A program made the position numbers and the translations under genes. From Achromobacter kerstersii (GTDB taxonomy: Bacteria; Pseudomonadota; Gammaproteobacteria; Burkholderiales; Burkholderiaceae_B): a stretch of 64,000 nucleotides of DNA. This document shows, one piece after another, positions 8,314 to 17,370 of this stretch. Where the stretch lies: positions 434,001 to 498,000 of the forward strand of contig NZ_CADIJQ010000001.1 in assembly GCF_902859595.1 (NCBI RefSeq). Direction: 5' to 3'. The notes under the pieces are model-generated. The model was not told the DNA's origin and made no database searches. It saw only the letters and a list, made by a program, of their open reading frames with translations. Positions within the stretch are counted from its first letter, which is position 1, and every line of letters starts with the position of its first letter.

Positions 8314-9053
8314 TTCGTACCCTGCCATGGGAAGCCCACCAACGCATCGATACGCAGGACGCCGTCAAGCGTCATGGGGGCAACGGCTGTTTCGTGCAGG
8401 TCTTGCATGCCGGCTTCCACCAGCGTGCGTTCAAACGTTGCGGTTGGAACGCCGGCCACTGACAAGGCGGCGGGATGCATGAACGACGCTTCGGATACCT
8501 GTCTCATCAAGGCAGGAAAATCGACTTTATCGTCGTCGGATGCTGTAATGGCCAGCAGATTTCGCTGCGTCAGCGGTTGGACGGCCTGCCATCCTGGCAA
8601 ATCTTGGTAGCCCCGTTGCGGTTGCCATGCCATGGCCGCGAGCGCTCGAATCACCGCCTGCGTTTTGGTTTCCCATGCAAAGCCGGCCGCCGCCACCCAT
8701 ACCCCCAAGCGGTCCACTGGCAACTCGCTGAATTTACCGCGGCAGACCGCTAGCGCCGGTTGGCCTGCCTCGCGCGCTTGCCGCATGGCTTCGACAGGGC
8801 CAAAGGTATTCCACACTGCATGTCCCGATTCGCCAGCCAACGCAGCAATATCAACCAGGTGCAACGTCAGCGCTTCGCGGTCAGCGCGCTCTTCTGCAAA
8901 CCAATCGAGCGCGGGCACTTGACGGTTAAGCGTTGCCGCCAAGGCGATGACCTCGTCAGCCGGCATACCCCATCCTTCGAGTTGCACGGAGGCCTTGTTA
9001 GTGCGTTGAATCGATTGATGGTTGGTGGACGTGTGTGACACAAAAGACTCCAT
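8295..9053 (-). CDS. Hypothetical protein next to the WYL regulator
   Basis: 252 residues, soluble, Ala/Trp-rich, with no signal peptide or recognised motif. The central part (about 85-150) is helical, with repeated small-residue/tryptophan patterns such as AVWNTFGPVEAM and GVWVAAAGFAW. The ATG at 9053 has only a weak ribosome site, and a second ATG at 8966 is possible. It converges on, and overlaps, the WYL gene by 19 bp. It may belong to the same accessory island, but nothing in it proves a link. Confidence 0.6.
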   Translation of the reverse strand: MESFVSHTSTNHQSIQRTNKASVQLEGWGMPADEVIALAATLNRQVPALDWFAEERADREALTLHLVDIAALAGESGHAVWNTFGPVEAMRQAREAGQPALAVCRGKFSELPVDRLGVWVAAAGFAWETKTQAVIRALAAMAWQPQRGYQDLPGWQAVQPLTQRNLLAITASDDDKVDFPALMRQVSEASFMHPAALSVAGVPTATFERTLVEAGMQDLHETAVAPMTLDGVLRIDALVGFPWQGTNQSAAV

Positions 9054-9162
9054 TCAGACTCGGAAAATTGAAGTCTGAATGGCGCTCTGGACATTCCTTG
9101 TCCAGACCCAGAACTTTCCATCTGCTGCGGATTTGGCCGGCGCACCGGTTCGCGTGCCACCC

Positions 9163-10143
9163 TCAGAAACTCACCGCCAGCCCCACCGAAAACCCCGAGA
9201 CGTTTGTTCCAAACACATAGCGCCCCACCAATCGGGTGCGGGTGATGATCATGTCGTAGGCGCTGGAATCCAGCTCCAGGCCGGCGCCCACGGATGTCAG
9301 GCGGTCGAATCCCAGCACGCCGCGCTGGTCGCCCAGAAACTCGGAATGGGTCAGCTCCAGCACGTAGCGCAGCGGGCGTTGCAGCATCACAAAACCGGTG
9401 GGGGCCCGGTAGCGCGCCCACAGGTTTGCGGATTGGGCAATCGCGTTGCCTTGCACCGCGGCCGAGCTGTCGAAGCTCTTTAGCCGGATGTCGGAATAGC
9501 GCAATTCCACATCCACTTCGTAGCCGGGGCGGTAGTGTTCGTAGTCCAGCATGATTGAACCGCCCAGCCCATAGGCGTTCAGCGAACCCTTGTCCAGGAA
9601 TGTGACGTCCGTGCCGGTCTTTTGGCCGACGTACCAACTTGCAGCCCGCAGGTCGCTGGTGACGTTGCCCAGCGCAACGTTGAAGATGGGGCGCAGCTTC
9701 AGTTCGTCGGTCAGTTTGAAGTCCCAGCCGATGCCGCCGGTTGCCGACACGCTGTTCCATTTGGTGGGGATGTTGCGGGTCTCGGCGCCTTGCGTGGCGA
9801 TGAAGGTCGGGTCGTAGCGGCTGCCGGCCAGCACGCCTTCCAGGTAGATGGGGACCGATTTCGAGATCGTGTCGCCGCCACCCAACTGGGTCATGAAAAA
9901 TTCTGTGGAGCCCGACGTTGTGCCGCCACCGCCGCCGAGGGATAAGGAACTCGTCGTGATGTCGGGCACGATAGAGAACGACATCAGCGCTAAGACTCCA
10001 TTTGCACGCTTCTGCAAATCGTCCTGGCTCAAGCGCAGGGTGGGTTGGGCCAGGGCGTCAGGCGCGGCCGCGCAGGCCAATGCAGCGATCAGCCATGCGT
10101 GTGTCCAACAGGCGTGCCCTCTGGCTTCAGCGTTCTGGTGCAC
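9163..10143 (-). CDS. Outer-membrane autotransporter-like beta-barrel protein
   Basis: 326 residues from the GTG at 10143, which has AAGGA 6 bases upstream. The longer frame from 10167 lacks such a site. A signal peptide ends near DALA|QPTL. The mature protein is rich in alternating hydrophobic/polar strands and ends in a C-terminal phenylalanine (GLAVSF), the usual outer-membrane insertion signal. It resembles the solitary autotransporter-like barrel family (no passenger domain). It lies 81 bp downstream of the sulfatase gene on the same strand, so the two are probably co-transcribed. The barrel could admit the sulfatase substrate, which is inference. Confidence 0.75.
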   Translation of the reverse strand: MHQNAEARGHACWTHAWLIAALACAAAPDALAQPTLRLSQDDLQKRANGVLALMSFSIVPDITTSSLSLGGGGGTTSGSTEFFMTQLGGGDTISKSVPIYLEGVLAGSRYDPTFIATQGAETRNIPTKWNSVSATGGIGWDFKLTDELKLRPIFNVALGNVTSDLRAASWYVGQKTGTDVTFLDKGSLNAYGLGGSIMLDYEHYRPGYEVDVELRYSDIRLKSFDSSAAVQGNAIAQSANLWARYRAPTGFVMLQRPLRYVLELTHSEFLGDQRGVLGFDRLTSVGAGLELDSSAYDMIITRTRLVGRYVFGTNVSGFSVGLAVSF

Positions 10144-10224
10144 CGTTTTTCCTTGTCCGAAACGCACACGCGCCGCGCGTGGGAGGCTCCCTTGCGCGGC
10201 GCGCTATTCACCAGGTTTCCTGGC

Positions 10225-11865
10225 TTACTTGGGGCCCTTGCCCTGTTTTTTCTGTTCCTCGAAATACTGTTCGATCTTCTTGTCCACGTCGCGCTGTACC
10301 TGGTCGGTACTGAAGCTGGGCGGGTTCTGGCTGGGCGGCCATTCGATGAAGGTCTCCAGGAATTCCGATGCCTTGGCCGAGCCTACGAAGGCCAGATACG
10401 CGTTCTTCGTCAGCCAGTCGTTGTACTGATCGGAAACGATGTCGGCACGTTCGTACGGGTCCATGCGCAGGTTGAACACCTTGGGCACGCGCAGGCAGAC
10501 GAAGGGTTCCTTCCAGACCGCAAAGCCCCCCGGCGCCTTCTGTTCGCAGAACACCACCTTCCAGTTCTCGTAACGCATGGCGACCAGCAGGCCGTCATCG
10601 TTGAAGTAGTAGAAGTCTTCGCGTGCGCTCTTATCGCTCTTGCCGGTCAGGTAATCGATCTGGTTGTAGCCGTCCAGGTGCACCTTGAAGTCGCGGTTGG
10701 CGCCGTTGGGTTTCCAGCCCTTGAGCAGACGTTCCTTCACGCCATCGTCACCGGCGGCGGCAAGCAGTGTCGGGAACCAGTCCATACCGGACACGATGTC
10801 GTTTTTGACCGACCCCGGCTGGATGTGGCCCGGCCAACGGATCATCGCCGGCACACGGAATGCGCCTTCCCAGTTCGTGTCCTTCTCACTGCGGAACGGC
10901 GTGGATGCGGCGTCCGGCCACGAGAACTGGTTGGGGCCGTTGTCCGTCGTGTAGATCACGATGGTGTCGTTGGCGATGCCCAGGTCGTCGAGCTTTTTCA
11001 GGAGCTTGCCCACGTCCTGGTCGTGCTCCCACATGCCGTCGGCGTAATCATTGCCGGGCATGCCGCTCTTGCCCTTGTGTTCAGGCCGGATGTGCGTGAA
11101 CAAGTGCATGCGCGTGGAGTTCATCCACAGGAAGAAGGGCTTGTCGTCCTTGCCGTGCTTGTCCAGATAATCCAGCGCGGCGCCCACGGTTTCGTCGTCG
11201 ATCGTTTCCATGCGCTTGGTGGTCAAGGCGCCAGTGTCTTCGATCTTGCCGTCAGCCGATGCCTTGATCACGCCACGCGGCATGTAGGCCTTGATGGCGG
11301 GGTCCGTGGAGTTCTTCGGGAAGTAGGGGCGTTCGGGTTCTTCTTCGGCGTTCAAGTGATAAAGGTTGCCGAAAAACACGTCAAAGCCGTGCTTGGTGGG
11401 CAGATATTCGTCGCGATCGCCCAGGTGGTTCTTGCCGAATTGGGCGGTGTTGTAGCCCTGGCCCTTGAGCGCCTGGGCGATGGTGATGTCGCGGTCTTGC
11501 AGGCCGACGGGCGCGCCCGGAATGCCCACTTTCGACAAGCCGGTGCGGCGGGCGGATTGGCCGGTAATGAACGTTGACCGCCCGGCGGTGCAACTGTTCT
11601 CGGCGTAGTAATCCGTGAAGATGGCGCCTTCGTTGGCGATGCGATCAATGTTGGGGGTCCGGTATCCCACCACGCCACGTGTGTAGGCGCTGATGTTCGC
11701 CTGCCCGATGTCATCGCCGAAAATAACAAGAATATTTGGTTTCTTGCCAGACGCCTGTCCTTGCGTGCCGGACGCCGCGTCTTTGGTTTGTGCCAGGGCG
11801 CCACCCATCACGGAAAATCCGCCGACGGCGATTAACGCCGCTCCCAACCATCGCCTTGCTTTCAT
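10225..11865 (-). CDS. Periplasmic arylsulfatase-family sulfatase
   Basis: 546 residues from the ATG at 11865, with AAGGAGG upstream (a longer frame to 11922 lacks this). A signal peptide ends near GALA|Q. The sulfatase fold is shown by ILVIFGDDIG with metal ligands D51/D52, and by the motif C92-T-A-G-R in which the Cys would be converted to formylglycine by a separate modifying enzyme. Further sulfatase landmarks are FGKNHLGD and the C-terminal DNG and HIRPEH segments. Sulfatases of this type hydrolyse sulfate esters in the periplasm. The substrate is not evident. It is followed by the outer-membrane barrel gene in the same transcription unit. Confidence 0.9.
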   Translation of the reverse strand: MKARRWLGAALIAVGGFSVMGGALAQTKDAASGTQGQASGKKPNILVIFGDDIGQANISAYTRGVVGYRTPNIDRIANEGAIFTDYYAENSCTAGRSTFITGQSARRTGLSKVGIPGAPVGLQDRDITIAQALKGQGYNTAQFGKNHLGDRDEYLPTKHGFDVFFGNLYHLNAEEEPERPYFPKNSTDPAIKAYMPRGVIKASADGKIEDTGALTTKRMETIDDETVGAALDYLDKHGKDDKPFFLWMNSTRMHLFTHIRPEHKGKSGMPGNDYADGMWEHDQDVGKLLKKLDDLGIANDTIVIYTTDNGPNQFSWPDAASTPFRSEKDTNWEGAFRVPAMIRWPGHIQPGSVKNDIVSGMDWFPTLLAAAGDDGVKERLLKGWKPNGANRDFKVHLDGYNQIDYLTGKSDKSAREDFYYFNDDGLLVAMRYENWKVVFCEQKAPGGFAVWKEPFVCLRVPKVFNLRMDPYERADIVSDQYNDWLTKNAYLAFVGSAKASEFLETFIEWPPSQNPPSFSTDQVQRDVDKKIEQYFEEQKKQGKGPK

Positions 11866-12430
11866 GACACCCCTCCTTGCCTTCGCAGGCTGTGTAACTC
11901 CTGGGTCTCTCAATAGCTTCAATGCGGTTCGATTCAGGACTGCTGGTCAATGGCGCGGGGGGGCGTTCGCCGCTCGCGCGATACGTGGGCATTCAGGGGT
12001 GGGGCAGGAAGCGCGGTGTGCGCGGCAGAGGCGCAGCGGGGGCAAGAAAGCCCGGCGAGGGAACAGAGACATGGTGTTGCCGGCGAGCCAGGCAATGCCT
12101 GGTCTGCGGCCAATCAACCTGCAAACGCTGCGTCACGTGCCCTCCAAACTTCCGACTTCAAAAACGGAATGCCGATCAATGATCTAGGGTTACCACGAAT
12201 TGCTAGTCATGCTGGGATTGAATTAACGCTTGCGAAACGAAGGGCGGGAGTTGTCCCTGGTTAATGTTCGCGAAAATCAGGATACATAACCTTTTTCTGA
12301 TTTTCTATGTTTTCCCTTTCTCACAACACATTTTTTGTGGCCCGCATGTACGTTGTTGGCGGGCCAGGCGTCCCTGTGCTTGCCGTTCCCTGATGGCCGC
12401 AGCGCACAGGGAACGGCTACGCAGACGACG
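11866..12430. other. Noncoding gap upstream of sulfatase
   Basis: No credible gene is seen in 565 bases. The part next to 11865 should hold the sulfatase promoter, but I cannot place one with confidence. The stretch from about 12180 to 12345 is clearly lower in GC than its surroundings, with short A/T runs. The right end holds the inverted repeat at 12382-12417. Broken open frames on the plus strand (such as 11922-12264) show no family features. Confidence 0.55.
12382..12417 (-). terminator. Candidate terminator hairpin after Bug receptor gene
   Basis: An 11-bp perfect inverted repeat (GCCGTTCCCTG at 12382-12392 with CAGGGAACGGC at 12407-12417) and a 14-base loop sit 14 bases past the stop codon of the minus-strand receptor gene. 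No T-run follows, so intrinsic termination is uncertain. Confidence 0.45.
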
Positions 12431-13432
12431 TCACTCGGGCTGAATACCCGCTTCCTTCACGACCTTGCCCCACTTGGTCAAATCAGCCTGAATCACTGCC
12501 GCGTACTGCTGCGGTGTGCCGCCCTGGACCTCGATCCCGGCGGCTTCCAGTTTTGCGCGCACGGCGGGTTGCTTCAGCGCCGCGTTGATTTCGGTATTGA
12601 GCTTGTTGATGATCTCTTTCGGCGTGCCGGCAGGCGCCAGGAAGCCGCCATTGGTGTTGGCGTCGTAGCCGGCCAGCCCTTGCTCTTGCGCGGTCGGCAC
12701 ATCAGGCAGCGCCTGGGCGCGCTTGGCGGTGGAGATCGCCACGGCGCGGACGTTGCCGGCCTTGACCTGTTCCTGCATGGCGCTCAGCGTGTCGATGTAC
12801 AGCACGGTGCGGCCGGCCAGCAGATCGGGGTGAGCCGCTGATGAGCCCTTGTAGGGAATCATCAGCATCGGCGCGCCGCTGACCATGCGGAACATTTCGG
12901 CGGCCATCTCCTGCGCGCTGCCACGGCCCGACGTCGCCACCTTGGCCTCGTCGGGGTTCGCCTTCATCCAGCTGACGAGCTCGGGCAAGGTCTTGGCGGG
13001 CACCTTCGGGTACACCGCAAACACCAGCGGAATTTCGTGGGTGTAGACGATGGGTTCGAAACTCTTTTGCGGGTCCCAGCCCAGGTTTTTGAATAGATAC
13101 TTATTGATGTTGTGGCTGCCGCCCACAATGCCGATGGTGTAGCCGTCGGGCTTGGCGTTGGCCAGCAGCGCGGTGCCCAGGTTGTTGGATGCGCCGGGCC
13201 GGTTGTCCACAATGACCGGTTGCCCGAGCGACTGCGACAGTTTCTCGCCGACCACGCGGGCGATGATGTCGATGCCGCCGCCCGGCGGCGCGGGGACGAT
13301 GATGCTGATGGGGCGCGTGGGGTAGCTCTGCGCGCTGGCCTGCGTGGGCGTGATGGCCACGGCGGCCAGCGACAGGGCCAGGGTTTTAGGTAGGGCCTTG
13401 GCAAGAACCTTGGCCAGTGTGGTGATCTGCAT
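12431..13432 (-). CDS. Bug-family tripartite tricarboxylate receptor
   Basis: 333 residues: signal peptide ending near ASA|Q, then the Bug/TctC periplasmic-binding fold. Family hallmarks are YPTRPISIIVPAPPGGG, VDNRPGAS and IPYKGSSAAHPDLLAG. Such receptors bind small carboxylates in the periplasm and deliver them to TctA/TctB-type membrane proteins. None are encoded nearby, which is common for the expanded Bug families of Bordetella and Achromobacter. It is the last gene of the minus-strand run that holds an SDR, an FAH-family hydrolase and a hydroxyacid dehydrogenase, so the ligand is probably a hydroxy- or keto-acid. Confidence 0.92.
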   Translation of the reverse strand: MQITTLAKVLAKALPKTLALSLAAVAITPTQASAQSYPTRPISIIVPAPPGGGIDIIARVVGEKLSQSLGQPVIVDNRPGASNNLGTALLANAKPDGYTIGIVGGSHNINKYLFKNLGWDPQKSFEPIVYTHEIPLVFAVYPKVPAKTLPELVSWMKANPDEAKVATSGRGSAQEMAAEMFRMVSGAPMLMIPYKGSSAAHPDLLAGRTVLYIDTLSAMQEQVKAGNVRAVAISTAKRAQALPDVPTAQEQGLAGYDANTNGGFLAPAGTPKEIINKLNTEINAALKQPAVRAKLEAAGIEVQGGTPQQYAAVIQADLTKWGKVVKEAGIQPE

Positions 13433-13517
13433 GCTTGTCTCCTTCGGGGGTGATGGTCAACTTCAGTCAACTCTGGGTTTGCAGTGCGCTGTGTGCTTGC
13501 GGTGCTTGTGTGCCGCG

Positions 13518-14282
13518 CTAACCGCGCCCGGTAAAGGGCATGGCGCTTGCCATGATGGTCATGGTCAACACGTTGGCGTCCAGCGGCAGGGCGGCCATGT
13601 GGCGCACCGCATTGGCGACGTGCGTGGCGTCCATCATGGGTTCCGGCGCTGTCGTGCCGTTGGCTTGCAAGACGCCGCGCGTCATGCGTTCTGACAGCTC
13701 GGTCAACGCGTTACCGATGTCGATCTGGCTGGCCACGATGTTGAAGGCGCGGCCGTCCAGCGATAGCGCTTTGGTCAGCCCGGTGACGGCGTGCTTGCTG
13801 GCGGTATAGGGCGCAGTGTAGGGGCGCGGCGTATGCGCCGAGATCGAGCCGTTGTTGATGATGCGGCCGCCCTGCGGTGTCTGCCGGCGCATCAGCCCGA
13901 AGGCGGCGCGCGCGCACAGAAATACGCCGGTCACATTGGTGTTGATGACGCTGAACCACTTGTCCAGCGGCAGCTCGTCCATCGGCACGGCGGGCGCGTT
14001 GACGCCGGCGTTGTTGAACAGCAGATCCAGCCGGCCAAAGCGTTGTTCGATGGTGTCGAACAGCGCTTGCACACTGGCCGGGTCGGTGACGTCGGCAGGC
14101 ACCGCCACCGCAGTCTGGCCGCGCGCGGTGGCGTCGGCGGCCAGCGTGTGCAAGGGGTCGGCACGCCGGCCCGCCAGCACGACGGTCCAGCCGTCGTTCA
14201 GCAGACCCAGCGCGGTAACGCGGCCGACGCCGCTGCCAGCGCCGGTGACCAGGGCAATTTTTTGGGACGAGCTTGCGTTCAA
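13518..14282 (-). CDS. Short-chain dehydrogenase/reductase
   Basis: 254 residues of a classical SDR: cofactor motif TGAGSGVG at 13-20, NNAG at 90-93, and the catalytic residues S146, Y159 and K163 (YTASK). Arg39/Arg40 after the second strand (LAGRR) suggest a preference for NADP(H). The start is a TTG at 14282 with AGGAG about 8 bases upstream. The gene sits between the FAH-family hydrolase and the Bug receptor and probably oxidises or reduces a hydroxy/keto intermediate in the same catabolic route. The substrate is unknown. Confidence 0.88.
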   Translation of the reverse strand: MNASSSQKIALVTGAGSGVGRVTALGLLNDGWTVVLAGRRADPLHTLAADATARGQTAVAVPADVTDPASVQALFDTIEQRFGRLDLLFNNAGVNAPAVPMDELPLDKWFSVINTNVTGVFLCARAAFGLMRRQTPQGGRIINNGSISAHTPRPYTAPYTASKHAVTGLTKALSLDGRAFNIVASQIDIGNALTELSERMTRGVLQANGTTAPEPMMDATHVANAVRHMAALPLDANVLTMTIMASAMPFTGRG

Positions 14283-14355
14283 GGGTGAACTCCTGATGTC
14301 AGAAAACGAAGGGAAGACTAGGGGCGTGATGGCTGTTGGGGCCGGCCTGTTGGGC

Positions 14356-14432
14356 GGCCTGTTGGGGCCGCTCGTGGGGGCAGCTTGTTGGGGTAGCTCG
14401 TTGGGGCAGCTCGTTGGGGTAGCTCTTGGGCA
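14356..14432. repeat. 13-bp tandem repeat array
   Basis: Clear units start at 14382, 14395, 14408 and 14421 (consensus AGCTCGTTGGGGT), with more degenerate ones at 14356 and 14369. The unit length is not a multiple of three, and no real gene crosses it. The array directly abuts the stop codon of the FAH-family hydrolase gene. Confidence 0.8.
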
Positions 14433-15128
14433 TTACGCGGCGCATGGGGCGACAGTCATGGACAGCTCGCCAATGCCGGCAATACCGGCGGTGATGACAT
14501 CACCTGGCACGAGCGGCCCCACGCCCGCAGGCGTGCCGGTGTAGATCAGGTCGCCCGGCATCAGCGCCACTGAACGAGACAGCATCGCCACCAGCGCCGG
14601 CACCGGCCACAACAGTTGGGACAGGTCCGTGCGCTGACGCTCAACGCCATTCACCGCCAGCCACATCGCACCGTGCGTGAGGCGGCCGGCGCGGCTGACG
14701 GGAAGGATGGGCGTACACGGTGCTGAATAATCAAACGCCTTGGCGGGTTCCCACGGGCCGCCCGCAAGCTTGGCCTGTTGCTGCAAGTCGCGCCGCGTCA
14801 GGTCAAGACCCGTGGCGTAGCCCCAGATGTGATCCGCTTGCGCCTGTTCGGGTGTCAGGTTCCGGCCGCCTTGGCCGATGGCGACGACGAGTTCCACCTC
14901 ATGGCAGAACTCGGCGGTCTCGGGCGGGTAGGGCAGCGGCCCGCTTGCTGGCACGACGGCGCTTGCGGGTTTCATGAACCACGCGGGCATGGCTTGGGGC
15001 GCGGGTTCATTGGCATCCCATCGGTAGTTGCGGCCGATGCAGAACACGCGCGCCACGGGAAAACGCAAAGCGCTGCCCGCCACGGACAACGTGACGGGGG
15101 CGGCAGGGGGAAAGACGAAGTCGGACAT
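14433..15128 (-). CDS. Fumarylacetoacetate hydrolase-family protein
   Basis: 231 residues, the usual length for single-domain FAH proteins such as fumarylpyruvate hydrolases and 2-keto-4-pentenoate hydratase-like enzymes. Visible motifs are GRNY (32-35), the metal-binding HEVEL (76-80, E77 and E79), D109 in TGLDLTRRD, and K130, with GTPAGVGPL near the C-terminus. The family cleaves C-C bonds in, or decarboxylates, diketo-acids using a divalent metal. The gap to the upstream dehydrogenase gene is 16 bp, so the two are co-transcribed. The exact substrate is not evident. Confidence 0.88.
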   Translation of the reverse strand: MSDFVFPPAAPVTLSVAGSALRFPVARVFCIGRNYRWDANEPAPQAMPAWFMKPASAVVPASGPLPYPPETAEFCHEVELVVAIGQGGRNLTPEQAQADHIWGYATGLDLTRRDLQQQAKLAGGPWEPAKAFDYSAPCTPILPVSRAGRLTHGAMWLAVNGVERQRTDLSQLLWPVPALVAMLSRSVALMPGDLIYTGTPAGVGPLVPGDVITAGIAGIGELSMTVAPCAA

Positions 15129-15144
15129 GGCGGGCGCTTGCGGG

Positions 15145-16098
15145 TCAGGTGGTCAGGCTCATCGCCGGGCGTTCGCCCGCGAGCGCCTGCGCCACGCTGT
15201 CCAGCACCATCTGGCCCATGGCGTGGCGGGTTTCCCACGTGGCGCTGGCGCGGTGTGCTTGCAGCGTTGTGCGGTCGGTGTTGCGCAACGCCTGCGGTAC
15301 ACGTGGTTCGTCAACAAATACATCCAGCCCCGCGCCCGCGATGCGGCCGTCGGCCAGCGCCTGCGTCAGGTCGGCCTCATTGACCAGCCGGCCGCGCGCC
15401 ACATTCACCAGGAAGCCGCGCGGGCCCAAGGCGTCCAGCACGGCGGCGTTGATGATGCCCTCGGCCTTGTCGGCCGCGGCGCACAACACCAGCGCATCGG
15501 AAGCCGCCGCCAGGTCGAGCAACGCAGGCACGAATTCATGCGGCACGTCGTCCATCGCGCGCAGGTCGGTGTAGCGGATCGGGCATCCGAAGGCGGCGGC
15601 GCGCACGGCCACGGCGCGGCCGACGCGGCCCATGCCGACAATGCCTACGCGCATGCCGCTGAAGCGGCGCGCAAGCGGAATGGCGCTGGGCTGGGGGTTC
15701 AGTTCCCACAGGCCGTCGCGTACAAAACGGTCGCCGGCACACAGGTTGCGGCACGCGGCGATCAGCAAGCCGATGGCCAGATCCGCCACGTCTTCGGTCA
15801 GCGCGCCCAGTGTGGCGGTTACGGGCAGGTGGCGGCTGCGGCAATACGCCAGGTCCACCGCATCCGTGCCCACGCCGTTCACGGCCACGACTTTGACGTT
15901 GGGCATTTGTTCCAGCATGCCGCGGGATATCCCCGTGTGCCCGCCCGTGATGACGGCGCTGATGGACGCGCCGTGCTCGCGCAGCCAGGCTGGCTGATCG
16001 GCAATCTCGAAGAACTTGTGTACCTGGTAAAGCGAGGCCAGCTCGTCATTGATGGCGGGAATCAGGATGGGGTTCAGTTGCAGGACCTGGGGCTTCAT
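15145..16098 (-). CDS. D-isomer-specific 2-hydroxyacid dehydrogenase
   Basis: 317 residues. The Rossmann motif G155-x-G157-x2-G160 (GIVGMGRVG) and the catalytic Arg in NVARGR, the Glu in FVDEP and the His in QAHRAS match the glyoxylate/hydroxypyruvate reductase branch (GhrB/SerA-like). It interconverts a 2-keto acid and a D-2-hydroxy acid with NAD(P)H in the cytoplasm. It is the first gene of the minus-strand run with the FAH-family, SDR and Bug genes. It is divergent from the HTH-citrate-synthase gene, and an AT-rich gap between them carries the likely promoters. Confidence 0.9.
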   Translation of the reverse strand: MKPQVLQLNPILIPAINDELASLYQVHKFFEIADQPAWLREHGASISAVITGGHTGISRGMLEQMPNVKVVAVNGVGTDAVDLAYCRSRHLPVTATLGALTEDVADLAIGLLIAACRNLCAGDRFVRDGLWELNPQPSAIPLARRFSGMRVGIVGMGRVGRAVAVRAAAFGCPIRYTDLRAMDDVPHEFVPALLDLAAASDALVLCAAADKAEGIINAAVLDALGPRGFLVNVARGRLVNEADLTQALADGRIAGAGLDVFVDEPRVPQALRNTDRTTLQAHRASATWETRHAMGQMVLDSVAQALAGERPAMSLTT

Positions 16099-16227
16099 AG
16101 GGTTCAGCTCAAGTGGGCGGCATGGCGAACATGCGTGCGTGAATGATTGATCCCATCGTATTTAATGATTGATTTGCAAAGCAATATTGATCTATAAAAT
16201 CAACATATAAACTTGCAACAAGACATC
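16099..16227. promoter_or_regulatory. Divergent promoter region with palindrome
   Basis: An AT-rich gap between the hydroxyacid dehydrogenase (left) and the HTH-citrate-synthase protein (right). TTGAT (16187-16191) and ATCAA (16199-16203) form an inverted repeat with a 7-base spacer, next to further ATTGAT-like words at 16145 and 16169. This is a plausible operator for the HTH domain of the right-hand protein, but the assignment is inference. Confidence 0.4.
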
Positions 16228-17370
16228 ATGGGTTCCTGGATTTCAATGGCCGAGGTGTGCAGCCAATTGGGCGTGCGGCCGCAGACCATCTACGCGTATG
16301 TCAGCCGCGGCAAACTGGAAGTGATGCCAGATCCGGCCGACACGCGGCGCAGCCTGTACCGGGCAGAAGATGTGGCGGGCTTGGCCAAGCGCAAGCAGGC
16401 CGGGCGCAAGCACGAAACGCTTGCCACCAACACGCTGTTCGGCGCTGAACCCAGCATCCCAACCGCCATTTCGGCCTTCATTCGCCAGCGCCTGGTGTAT
16501 CGCGGGCAGGATGCGGTGGCCTTCGCGCAGACGGCCAGCCTGGAAGCCGCGGCGCAGTGGTTGTGGAACGCCGAGCACCCGGTTGATTTTTCATCCGCGA
16601 CGCGTGTGTCGTCACCCGGGCGGGTAGCGGCGTTCACGACGTTGGCGACGCTGGCCGCCACCGGGCATTCCACGCATGGGCGCATGACGCGCGTGCTGCA
16701 TAGCGAATGCCAGGCGTTGGTCGGGCAGTTGGCCAATGCGTTTGGCGCGCAGCCGGGCAAGCAGCCGTTGCATCTGCGTTTTGCGCAAGGGTGGAAGCAG
16801 CCCGCGCACGTGGCTGAGGGGTTGCGCACCGCCATGGTCTTGCTGGTGGACCACGAACTCACCAGTTCCGCCTTTGCGGCGCGCATCGCGGCATCGACGG
16901 GCGCGTCATTGCCGGCGTGCCTGCTGTCTGGGCTGACGACGTTGTCAGGCCCGCTGCATGGCGATGCCTCGGGGCGCGTCAAGGCGCTGTTCAATGAAGT
17001 GGAACGCTTGGGTGAAGACCAGGTGATTGCGCATTACCTGTCTACCGGCCTGCCGCTGCCGGGGTTTGGGCACCACCTGTACCCCGACGGCGATCCGCGC
17101 GCAGCGGCGTTGTTGGCGCAGTTCGAGCCGCCCGACGTCATCGCGCGCTTCATCGAAAAGGCCACGCAGCTGACGGGCCTGCCGCCGAATATTGATGTGG
17201 CGCTGGCGGCGCTGGTGGCGCATTACCGCTTGCCGGAAGATGCGGCGTTCGGGCTATTCGCCACCGCGCGCAGCATTGGCTTGCTGGCGCACAGCCTGGA
17301 ACAACTTAGCGTGGCGCAGGTGATCCGGCCACGAGGAAGATATGTTGGGGTGATGCCGGAAGCGGGCTAA
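16228..17370 (+). CDS. Citrate synthase-family protein with N-terminal HTH
   Basis: About 380 residues. The first 55 residues form a MerR/excisionase-like helix-turn-helix (SMAEVCSQLGVRPQTIYAYVSRGKL). The remainder is a citrate synthase fold with VDHEL (catalytic His of the first motif) and GFGHHLYPDGDPRA, the second His motif. HTH-citrate synthase fusions are known but poorly characterised, and the enzyme may act on citrate, 2-methylcitrate or a related acyl-CoA. The ATG at 16228 is chosen, although an in-frame TTG lies at 16213 and neither has a clear ribosome site. Divergence from the hydroxyacid dehydrogenase cluster suggests it both regulates and participates in that pathway. Confidence 0.83.
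   Translation: MGSWISMAEVCSQLGVRPQTIYAYVSRGKLEVMPDPADTRRSLYRAEDVAGLAKRKQAGRKHETLATNTLFGAEPSIPTAISAFIRQRLVYRGQDAVAFAQTASLEAAAQWLWNAEHPVDFSSATRVSSPGRVAAFTTLATLAATGHSTHGRMTRVLHSECQALVGQLANAFGAQPGKQPLHLRFAQGWKQPAHVAEGLRTAMVLLVDHELTSSAFAARIAASTGASLPACLLSGLTTLSGPLHGDASGRVKALFNEVERLGEDQVIAHYLSTGLPLPGFGHHLYPDGDPRAAALLAQFEPPDVIARFIEKATQLTGLPPNIDVALAALVAHYRLPEDAAFGLFATARSIGLLAHSLEQLSVAQVIRPRGRYVGVMPEAG

Noticed and set aside
10045..11577. Long plus-strand open frame (510 codons)
   Set aside because: It lies wholly antisense to the sulfatase and barrel genes, has no family motifs and reflects GC-rich codon bias.
11922..12264. Possible small genes in the gap upstream of the sulfatase
   Set aside because: The overlapping frames have no ribosome site or recognisable features.
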